A stretch of 64,000 bases of DNA from Akanthomyces muscarius (taxonomy: Eukaryota > Ascomycota > Sordariomycetes > Hypocreales > Cordycipitaceae): contig NC_079241.1 of NCBI RefSeq assembly GCF_028009165.1, forward strand, positions 7,192,001 through 7,256,000. The letters run 5' to 3'. The stretch's first letter is position 1, and the number at the start of each line of letters is the position of its first letter. Made by a program: the position numbers and the translations under genes. Shown here piece after piece: positions 55,816-64,000 of the stretch. Below the pieces are notes generated by a model. The model made no database searches. It saw nothing but the letters and a program-made list of their open reading frames with translations, and was not told where the DNA came from.

Positions 55816-56445
55816 TGTCTGTGTTGCCGGTGCCGCAGAGCAGTCGGAGACCCAAGATAGAGAGTATTGAGGGGAGATAAATGAAGGAAACTCTCATGGT
55901 AGAATTGAACGGCTGAGTTTTCGTCGTGGTGTAGTAGTCAGTTGCGCGCCGGTTGAGTTCCGGGTTGATTCCGCGGCTTCCGAGGTTGCAGGTCCTGCTC
56001 CATGGACTTTGGCGACTAAAACGGGGACGCGCAACAAAGTGGATGACGAAAAAAAGACGCCGCTGAAATACACAGAAGCAGTGACTTACTAGCGACTGGT
56101 TTACTACCTCTTTCACTTATCATGAGTTAATCTGTAAATCATTATTATTTTCCAAATTTCTCGTTTTTCTTCTTTCTTGTTTTGCCTATTTTTATTATTT
56201 CCCTTTAACTACCTCATTTTACTCCTAGTAGTTTAACGGTACAGTCACCAACGGCTTTTTTTGCAACCCCCCAAAACCAACATGTTAGCGAATGTTGGGC
56301 GCGCGCTTCAGACAGAAGAAAAACATAAGAAATAAAACACAGGAGTGTTCATTTCTCAGTGCAGCGTCAATCAGTCTTGTCACTCATATGGCCTTCCGTG
56401 AACCTAGTGGACGCGACGCTGCATCGACAACAATAAAAAGAAACT
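55816..56445. other. Intergenic
   Basis: Promoter of the BRE4-like gene and a T-rich stretch at about 56140-56230. No gene is seen. Confidence 0.4.
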
Positions 56446-56548
56446 TGCGGCCAGTGTGACTCGAACACACGACCTTCAGATAGGTATCTAATCCGTAGGA
56501 TTGAAGTTGGACTTCAGTCTGACGATCTCCCAGCTAATCTATGGCCGC
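56446..56548 (-). tRNA. tRNA-Phe (GAA) with a 30-nt intron
   Basis: The minus strand folds as a full cloverleaf. It has acceptor stem GCGGCCA/TGGCCGC with discriminator A, and D stem GATT/GATC. The anticodon stem TCAGA/TCTGA holds loop CTGAAGA (anticodon GAA). The T arm is GTGTG TTCGAGT CACAC. The intron 56511-56482 sits one base 3' of the anticodon and carries ACTTCA, which can pair with it. The mature length is 73 nt. The B box GTTCGAGTC is present. Confidence 0.95.
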
Positions 56549-57003
56549 TAGTTGTGTCGCTGGCCTCCATAAACTTAGCTATAACGTATCCCTAATCTGC
56601 CGAGCGAACAGCACAATCGTCGTAGCTTTTCTCGCCTGAGATTGTGAACACATTTTCACGAAGTAGTGGTTGTCAGCGAGCTCCAGACGATGCCCACTAA
56701 GCAACATGGCAGCACGAGCTTTTCAAGGGAGTTGTTGCAGTGAGTTGTCACGCCCAAGCCTTTGGACATTGTGGCAGACGCGGTCGGCGTAGCCATCGCC
56801 GGAGACGCGAATAGATGGGTTGCTGCCTTGCGACGCCCATTGGCGATACAAAGGTCAATCAAGTTGAGTAATATATTACCACGCGATTCAAAATGTATTC
56901 AATTCCATATTGCGCCATAATCTAAATAAACTCCCCTTTTTAGAACCACCCAATTTCCCAAGTGTACCTCTTCCACAGTATGCCACACAATTACGAGAAC
57001 TCT
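56549..57003. other. Intergenic between tRNA-Phe and arp8
   Basis: Nothing recognised. The right end is the arp8 3' flank. Confidence 0.4.
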
Positions 57004-59288
57004 CTACCATGCCCAGAGCACCTTGTGGTACAGCGTCCTTGGCCCAAGGCGCTCAAACTCAAACGGCGTAATCCACGAATCGTTGGCCGGGAGCTTGGCA
57101 AAGACGCTCGCGCCCTTCCACGAGACGACCTGCTCGTCCATATCCTTGGCGCTGCGACTCACCAGAATGCGTTCCGTCAGGTCCGGCCGGCGCGCCTTGA
57201 GCTTCTCCTCGAGCACGACAGTAAATTGCGGAACCTTGGCGCCGCCGCCAATGACCATGATACTGCCGAGCAGATCGCGCAGTTTCTTCTCGTCGCCCTT
57301 GGTGGCGTTCTGGATACTGGTCAGGATGGCAATGTCGAGCGGCGCCACGGGCAGTACAGCGTCGCGCTCGGCGGCGATGGAATCTGCGCTGCGCTCCTGC
57401 GACTCGACGAACAGGCCAGCTGGCGGCTGTGAGGCGGCGCCAGGCACAGGCGTACCCGCGGCGGAACCATCCTTGCCGGCACCAAAGACAAAAGGCGCCG
57501 GTGTGCCGGAACCCTCAGGGGCGGGTGACCCGGCGTGCGAGGCCATGGGCGTTCCGTTGGCGCCGGCATCGCTCTTGAAGCTGAAGGCGGGGCGCTCCTT
57601 CATGGGCGTAGAGACCTCCTGAGTCTGGGACTCGCTGGAGAGCAGCGATGGCTGGACGAGAGCGAGAATGGCTAGCTGTGCAGCTGAGGTAGGATCATCG
57701 GGCTGATCCACCTCATACGAGTTGTACGAGCGCTCGATGAGCTTCCGCCTTCCGCGAAGTTTGGTGCTGTTATCAAAGATGGAGGGGTCAAAGACGCCCA
57801 TAGGCGCGAGAATGACCTCGTCGTACGTCTTGAATGTGTACTTGCGCGTGGGCTCGTTGGGAGCGCGGACGTGAAAGTTGTAGAGCTGCACCGAAATTTC
57901 GGCCTGCGACATGGTGCAATGCTTAGTTTTGAGCTCCTCGGCAAGCAAAAAATCGGATCGTTTTTGCAGGTTTATCTCCTGGTAGGGAAAGTGGTCGTAC
58001 AGCATCATCTTCATGAACGTGTCGGTCATGTCGTAGCCGCCGTACTTGAGGTTGATCCGCGAGTCTTCAATGCAAAGACCGTCTTCGACGCAAGTCACGG
58101 ATGTCTTTTGTGCACCGACATCGACGACGCAGGCTTGCGTGTAGCCAGCGCCAAACGTAGCCGCCATGCTCTCCTGGACAAAGCAGACTTTGCTAAACTC
58201 AAACCATGTCATGCAGGAGTGCAGGATTTGTTCGACATACTTCTTGTCGTAAAGATCGGGGATGATGAAGACACAGCTGTACTGCTGCCACTCGCTGTTC
58301 GTCCTCAGGCCGAGCTCTTGTCGAAGTGCCTTGTCGAGAAGTGTTTCGAAGTCATCGTAGATATGCTCCTGGCTTTCGTATCCGCCTTCGTTCCACCATC
58401 CCTGTTGAATCGGCCACCAGATTTTGAACTTGGGGTCTGAGTCGTCGGGAACTCGCAAGGCTTCGTGACCAATGAAGCACTCGGCCTCGAAGTTGGTCTT
58501 TTTCAGTTTCTTGACGTCGGTCCATGCTACTTCCAGCGGGTCATTGTGCTGCTGAATAATTTCGGGTTCCGTTCGCCGGTTGAAGGTCTGCACGAGTTCC
58601 TTGGAGTTGGGCAGCACCTTGCGCTTGTTGGCGCGCATCTCGATCTTGAGGTCGGCGCACATCTTTTGGTACTTTTTAGACCACTCCTCGCCGTATTGCT
58701 GCTCGGACGTCTTGGCTTCGAATTGACGTCGCGGCAAAGCCTCGAACATGTCGGCCTCGGTCCGCGCAAACTTGGTGGCGAGGGCGGTCGGAATCGTCTT
58801 GGGCAGGGCATCGCTGGCAAAACCTATGCGCAGGTTCTGGCTGCCGGGGTGAATAACGATGATGCGCGAGGGGTCGATAGCATTAGAAGGTGTCGCGGCG
58901 CCATCTTCGTCGTCGGCGAGGTTCGGAACGGGGAGCGGGACTTCGCCATTAGCTGGCTTCGATAGGAAGCGATCACGGTCGCGCGCACTCTGTACGAGCT
59001 TATCCCGGGTGGCATCATTTTGGAGTCGCAGAGCGAGTACCTGGTCATCTCGTTTCATATAATCTCTGCACAGTCGTTAGCAAGGGACCTTGCCGCCTGC
59101 ACCGATACACGTACGTATAGTAGTTCTTTTGGTTGATAGGCGTCACGTCTGGCCAGGTTGTGAGTTTCATGCCATTGTCGGTTCGTTCAAGGCCTAGCGT
59201 CAAGTTAGCAATTGAGCCGTGCAAAATGCGCTGGAGGAAGTCACGAACCCTCCCTCAGGAGAACCCTCTCGGAGACCTTTCCGACCAT
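57004..59288 (-). CDS. arp8: Actin-related protein 8 (Arp8, INO80 complex), 726 aa, three exons
   Basis: Arp8 is a nuclear actin-fold subunit of the INO80 chromatin remodeller that binds nucleosomes and DNA. Exons are 59288-59249, 59193-59115 and 59065-57004. The introns of 55 and 49 nt restore the N-terminus MVGKVSERVLLREGLERTDN and the conserved WPDVTPINQKNYY. The actin core starts RIIVIHPGSQNLRIGFASD. Other landmarks are VVDVGAQKTSVTCVEDG (phosphate-2-like loop), IMVIGGGAKVPQF and the C-terminal WITPFEFERLG. A long Ala/Gly/Pro-rich insertion (about 540-610) is typical for Arp8. Without the two small 5' exons the protein would lack its conserved start. Confidence 0.95.
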
Positions 59289-59874
59289 GTTGGTGGGCGC
59301 GGCGCACGCAAGTTCTTTGATGCGATGGAAGGAAAGCTCAGAGTTTCCCGTCCGACTTGAGCGCGGCGCGGCATCGCAGGTTGGCCCTTGAGAGTACTCA
59401 GTACGTACTAGCGTAGCGGCTGCTGGAGTTTAGTTGATCCGCACCAGCGGCCGGGTTCCGCAGCCAGGGCAGCAGCTGCAGGCTGCTGTGTTTTATTCTT
59501 GACCGTTTTGTGCTCTGTATTACCTCATTTAGACCACTTCTGTAAGCTGTTCTACTACATATTTGTAGAAGCTCGTAACAAGTGTCTTCATCTCTTTCGT
59601 CACGTTCAGTGCCAAAATGTGTACAAAAGCTGGTTGTTCGAGAGGCGGGGCTAGCAAGGCATACCTAGACCGCCCCTAACGCAATCCAATGGCGATCCCT
59701 TGCCCCGAGACGAGCCGCTAATTTATCAGTCGCACTAACTCAGTATGCCGCACCAGCTGCGCCCGTTCCTCTGGGTCATTGGGTCCATTCCCAGCATCAG
59801 AATGGCTCTTCCTTCCAATGCGGGGATTCACACCTTGCATTGCCCATTGAAGCTTCCGAGCTGTGTGCATCAAC
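59289..59874. other. Divergent promoter region of arp8 and the mpaB-like gene
   Basis: About 590 bases shared by two divergent genes. No RNA gene or repeat is seen. Confidence 0.45.
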
Positions 59875-61348
59875 ATGGCATCTCTGACTAGTCTTACAGC
59901 GCCGCAAGGCTGGGTTTCCTACCCCGTGCTGGCAGTAGCTGGGCTCCTCGTCTACACCGCAACCTGCTCCCTAGTTCGGTTCCGGCGAATTGCCAATACG
60001 CGAGCCAAGTATGGCTTCCATGATCGCGCTTCTCTCAGGCGCATGACGAATGAGGAGGCACACCAGATCGTCAAGCAGCTTGCTTCTCTGGAAGCGCCTA
60101 CCTTCTACGACTTGGCACTTCGCATGGCACTTTTCAGGGTACATTCTCACAGGCTTTACAGGAATTATTAGCTCTCGGGTCACTAACACAGCTGTAGACG
60201 TATGCCATTGAGGACATTGCCAAGCTCCTGGTAGCAAGTAGCGATCTGAATCGCCAGCAGCACGCACCAAAACGGTATGGCATGGTCAATTGCTCGACTA
60301 TTATCGCATACTCATTTGCATATTTAGCTATGAAGATACTGGCGCCATCTTTGCCAGGTAAGGTTGCGACGCTCAAGCGAACGCGCTGCTAGCCTAACGC
60401 TTCTTAGCTTCATCAAGTTTGCACCAGACTCTGAATATCTGCACAAGGCCGTGGCCCGAATGAACTACTTACACAGCCCCTACCAAAAGAACGGTAAAAT
60501 CACCAACCGCGACCTCCTCTACGTGCTGTGGGCGTCCATGTCCGAACCTGTTCGCTTCTTCCGGCAGTACGAGTGGCGCGCGCTGACCGATATGGAGGTG
60601 GCGGCCCTCGGCACTCTGTGGAAGTACATTGGCGACACGATGCAGATTGACTACAAGGCTGAGCTCGGCCAAGACCAGTGGCAAGACGGCATCGACTTTC
60701 TCGAGCATGTCACCGAGTGGGCTTATCGATATGAAGATGTGGCAATGAAGCGTCTGCCGGAGGTGCAGAAGCTGGGCGAAGTGCTCATCGATCTGCTTCT
60801 GAAATCGTATCCGGCGGCGGTGCGGCCGATGGCGTACCAGGGTATCCTGGTGCTCATGGGCGACAGGATGCGCCATGCGTTCAGGTAATGCAAGCCCCTT
60901 TCCAACTCGCTTCAATCAAAGTAATGCGAAGCTAACACATAGTAGTCTGCCGGATCCTAGTACGTTCGACAATGCCCTTGTTCACAGTATCATGTTTATA
61001 CGCAAATCTGTCGTCCGCTATCTCATGCTGCCGCGCCTTTTCAGGGTTGAGTACCTGTCTGATCCGGATCCGCAAACGAGCCGCGTGCACAACCTGCACT
61101 ACCTCAAGGAGCCGTGGTACACGCGCGTCTCGCTCTGGACGCGTTGGGGGCCCGAGGCGCTGCTGACATGGGCCACTGGCGGCCAGATCCCCGGTGACGG
61201 CGGAAAAGAAATGCTCCCAGAGGGCTTCCTCTTTACAGACCTCGGGCCGCGACCCAAGATGGGCAAAGGCATCGAGGACACGCAGCGGTGGGAGCAGGTT
61301 GTCAAGACGACCATTGCACCATCGGCGTGTCCATTTGGCCTCAAATAG
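59875..61348 (+). CDS. ER-bound oxygenase, mpaB/rubber-oxygenase-like (DUF2236-type), 417 aa, five exons
   Basis: Exons are 59875-60138, 60198-60274, 60328-60357, 60408-60884 and 60943-61348, with four introns of 50-59 nt all in phase. One exon is only 30 nt. An N-terminal membrane segment (VLAVAGLLVYTATCSLVRF) precedes the soluble domain, which contains RYGFHD-like text and the conserved NGKITNRDLLYVLWASMSEPVRFF. The family includes MpaB, the haem-dependent oxygenase that cleaves a farnesyl chain in mycophenolic acid synthesis. There is no biosynthetic cluster here, so its substrate is unknown. The last acceptor could be 60942 or 60945, changing one Ser. Confidence 0.88.
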
Positions 61349-61999
61349 GGAGGCTCGGAGCTTGCTGCGGATTTTTATCCCATTTGGCAGTTTGAGATGG
61401 TTTTCATTGTAGTGTCTTGTTTGGCTGCGACAGCGTTTAATACCTGGGAACTTACTAGAGCGGCCCGCTACCAGGCCACTGTAGCTACGTGACATGCTTT
61501 ACTCTTGCGCTCTGCTCTGTTGAAATATCTATAGCAATATTTGCAGCGTATCTGATACATCACATGAGCGCTTGAATACGATTACATAAATTTTCATTTA
61601 TTTCTAGATTGATTCTGTCCTTGGTGGTGGCCTCCAGCATGGCTACACACGTTGGCGATCGCCGCCGCCAGCCACGTACAGGCAGCGATTTAAGTTCCAG
61701 CTGTCCTTCTGACGTAATGACCTTGCCACACGCCCTCACAGCAAACACACATTCAACAGCTCAGGACTCTCATCACCAATCATCGCCGCGCGTCGCCGCG
61801 ACTTGCGTGAATTTTATCAATTTATTCGTCCTTTATCAAGTATTGCTTGCCAACGCGATAAATCAAACTTGGAGCACGAGCGGGGTATCACGGGGAGCAT
61901 CAACTTATATACGTCACCTTTGCCTCCTCCGCCTTCGGTCTGAAGCTTTCCATATCCAAGATACGCGTCAACTTTCAGCTATATTCAAACATCCAAACA
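61349..61999. other. Intergenic with TATA box
   Basis: The mpaB-like 3' flank, then a promoter with TATATA at 61906-61911, 89 bases before the next start. A cgtca motif follows immediately. Confidence 0.4.
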
Positions 62000-62782
62000 A
62001 TGGCGCCGGTCCAGACATTCAGCTCCAGCCCCATCACGGCAGCCAAGGCTCCGACGGCAACGGCAATGGCCCAGTCGCCAACCGCCAACAAGACTGCGCC
62101 AGCCACGACGACGGCAGCGGCATCGGCCTCTGCGCACTACGGACCGGCCTCGGCGCAGCCAGGATCGAGGCCCTTTGTCCCTGCAGCGACTGCGTCGGCC
62201 TACTCTGCGCCGGGATACTATGCCCAGCCCACGCCCACCCAGCCGCTGGCCGACAACAATAACAACAACTCTCCTCCCGCGCCACAACCTGGTGCTGTGC
62301 CTACGGCCCCCGGCGCCGCCGCTACTGCTGCAAGCTCGCTACCTCCTCCACCGAAGAATGGCGAGACAATGGGTCCCGAGCACACGGGCAGCGTCCCGCC
62401 GATGCCCGCGCAAATGTCGTATCCTGCCCCTCAGGCCTCTCACGCCATCCGAGGCACATCTACTGCAGACGCTGCTGCCTATCCGTCGCCGTACGAAGCA
62501 GGCCCTGTACCGTTGCCGGTTGGCACTGCCCTCGGCGGCGGCATCAACCGCGCGACCGACATGTCGCACCCGCCGGGGTACCAGCAAGACACCCAGGCGG
62601 CCGAGTTTTCTAGCGGCCAGCGCGTGGCGCACGACTTTAGCAGCAGTATCGGAGGTGGATATGAGGAGGATGGCAGCGCAAGTATCTGGAACACGGCCAA
62701 GAAGTGGGCGTCGGCCGCCGGCGACACCCTGGCGGCTGCCGAGGGGGAGGTCTGGAAGGCTGTGAACAAAGATCAAAAGTAA
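62000..62782 (+). CDS. Ala/Pro/Ser-rich low-complexity protein with a helical C-terminus, 260 aa
   Basis: A single exon. Residues 1-170 are rich in Ala, Pro, Ser, Thr with Tyr-Gly-Pro patches and an Asn run, and look disordered. The last about 35 residues (SIWNTAKKWASAAGDTLAA, then EVWKAVNKDQK) form an amphipathic Trp-containing helix that is the only part likely to be conserved. There is no signal peptide or membrane segment. A TATA box and pyrimidine leader support it as a real gene. Function is unknown. Lipid or membrane-surface binding by the helix is a guess. Confidence 0.8.
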   Translation: MAPVQTFSSSPITAAKAPTATAMAQSPTANKTAPATTTAAASASAHYGPASAQPGSRPFVPAATASAYSAPGYYAQPTPTQPLADNNNNNSPPAPQPGAVPTAPGAAATAASSLPPPPKNGETMGPEHTGSVPPMPAQMSYPAPQASHAIRGTSTADAAAYPSPYEAGPVPLPVGTALGGGINRATDMSHPPGYQQDTQAAEFSSGQRVAHDFSSSIGGGYEEDGSASIWNTAKKWASAAGDTLAAAEGEVWKAVNKDQK

Positions 62783-64000
62783 GATGCGGGGGCCGAAGTA
62801 TTAGAGTTTTTGTTTTATTTTGGAAATTGGATGAATAGACTAGGACTTTGTGGTTCTAAATTGAGAGACATGCGCTTTGTGATTATGGGAAAGCCGGCCT
62901 TTGCGCAGATTGCCTGCCCATGTGTAGGTTTAGCCGAGGAACGGTACGCTTTCCAAGAGCCTTAAATATACAATCCATATGTTAGGGTTGCTCAGCTTGC
63001 GAGCTGCGATGGTTCGATGCTCGGGGGGCACGAAGACCGAGTGACAGATGCAGTCATCGAGCTTTACGAGGGGTCCATGTCATATGCATGGCAGAGGCGC
63101 CTGCGGCTTCCCTTATGCAGGTGGACGGAAATTGCCCGAAAGCAGTCAAGACTTCTCACAGTTTGTCAGAAATCAGGGCGATGACCAAAAAAACCCATTC
63201 ATTGAACGTAGGGGGTATGGATGTTGATCGGGAACTGTCACGACTCGATAGGCCAAGCAGTATCGGTACAAGGACAAACTTGCAGAGATAAAGGGAAGGT
63301 CACTTAGTTAGCATTATACTAAAGATCGTCGTCAAGTGGAAACTCTCAAAGCGAATTGCAGGGAGCTGTCATTATCGCCGGCGTGGATGGGGAGGTGGCC
63401 GGGCGAGTCGTCAGATTCCTCATCGCATGAACATCGTGTTTCGCATGACTATTACTACTGCACCGTAGGATTTTCGAAGAGAGGTAAACGTCGGATGGCA
63501 ACAAACGTTTAGAGGGACTTGTGTCATCAATTTGGACTGCAGAACCTGGAAAGCATCACAAGTTGGCCATTGTCAACTTCTCCTCGTGCTGAGCACGACG
63601 GGCTCGCGGTCTACTCTACCGCTTAGAAGACGCAATGCGCCCCAGAGACTAGTCTATAACTATACTCATAGCCCAAACAGATTCATTGGAACTATTTTGT
63701 TGTCTCAAAAGCTTTTGTAGCTTCTAACGTCGCTAGTTCGGCTGTTGAGCAGATAAAGCTGCTAAAGATGAGGCCAGACGCACGGTGCATTTTGATTTTC
63801 TCGCACGCCTTTGAAAATACGAGGGCTCGAAAAAGTCTCTCTATATCTACCTGAAACTGCCGCAAAGTTTTTCTTGATGTCAGCGTAACTAAACTTTGCA
63901 AGAGAGGCTCAAGTTGTCAGCGACCGTGCTGCTCGGCAAATCCCGCCCGCATCATCATGGGGTAGTCTGGACGAGTAGCCAGCGGCGAATCCGCGAGATT
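62783..64000. other. Intergenic, no gene recognised
   Basis: The 3' flank of the Ala/Pro-rich gene, then about 1 kb with only short frames lacking family features. The window ends here, so a gene beyond 64000 could have its promoter in this stretch. Confidence 0.4.

Noticed and set aside
57871..58965. Plus-strand frames inside arp8
   Set aside because: Antisense shadows. The minus-strand frame is a complete, spliced Arp8.
1..64000. CRISPR arrays, rRNA, intact transposons or telomeric repeats
   Set aside because: No regularly spaced repeats, rRNA-like text, transposase or reverse transcriptase motifs, or TTAGGG arrays were seen.

Overview
The window is nuclear DNA of a filamentous ascomycete, most likely a Hypocreales-type Sordariomycete. 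The evidence is many short phase-consistent spliceosomal introns (about 47-160 nt, GTRNGT donors, CTRAC-like branch sites), moderate GC content, fungal-specific families (PNP-NB-ARC-TPR NLR, DUF2421/BRE4, Rds1-like ferritin-fold protein, mpaB-like oxygenase) and close resemblance of Pfs2, Ypd1 and Pex8 to Sordariomycete proteins. The order is inferred from memory of these families, not from a search.

Layout. 0-6.3 kb: a coiled-coil protein, a 2H-phosphoesterase (AKAP7-like) protein and the histidine phosphotransfer protein Ypd1, all on the minus strand. 6.3-14.4 kb: gene-poor, with two oppositely skewed C-rich flanks that look like long leaders diverging near 7.95 kb, followed by gene fragments: a 66-bp piece of a Nuc1-like exon, a two-exon orphan remnant and a possible membrane-anchor exon. 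14.4-21.3 kb: a GPI-type protein with metal-binding motifs, mitochondrial nuclease Nuc1, polyadenylation factor Pfs2 and a secreted ferritin-fold protein. 21.3-31.7 kb: sparse, holding two paralogous small GPI-type wall proteins and an NmrA-like protein. 31.7-38.1 kb: a dense housekeeping block of DGAT1-type acyltransferase, Ste14 methyltransferase, a TMEM170-like membrane protein and Pex8.

38.5-43.5 kb is the most interesting locus. A PNP-NB-ARC-TPR NLR-type receptor is followed on the same strand by a type I metacaspase. The metacaspase has no start codon of its own downstream of the receptor stop. A strong GTATGT donor in the last receptor exon joins in perfect phase to the first metacaspase exon. 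The sequence therefore encodes, or overlaps to encode, a receptor with a C-terminal caspase-like protease, about 1498 residues if fused. A perfect 75-bp tandem duplication lies at the junction.

43.5-64 kb: a Ser-Tyr-Gly repeat protein with an 18-nt exon, PI-specific phospholipase C, an MFS transporter, a BRE4/ArAE-like membrane protein, an intron-containing tRNA-Phe, actin-related protein Arp8 of INO80, an mpaB-type oxygenase with four introns, and a low-complexity Ala/Pro-rich protein. No CRISPR array, rRNA or intact transposon was seen. Gene functions are mostly independent housekeeping roles; the receptor-metacaspase locus is the only physical arrangement that suggests a working system.
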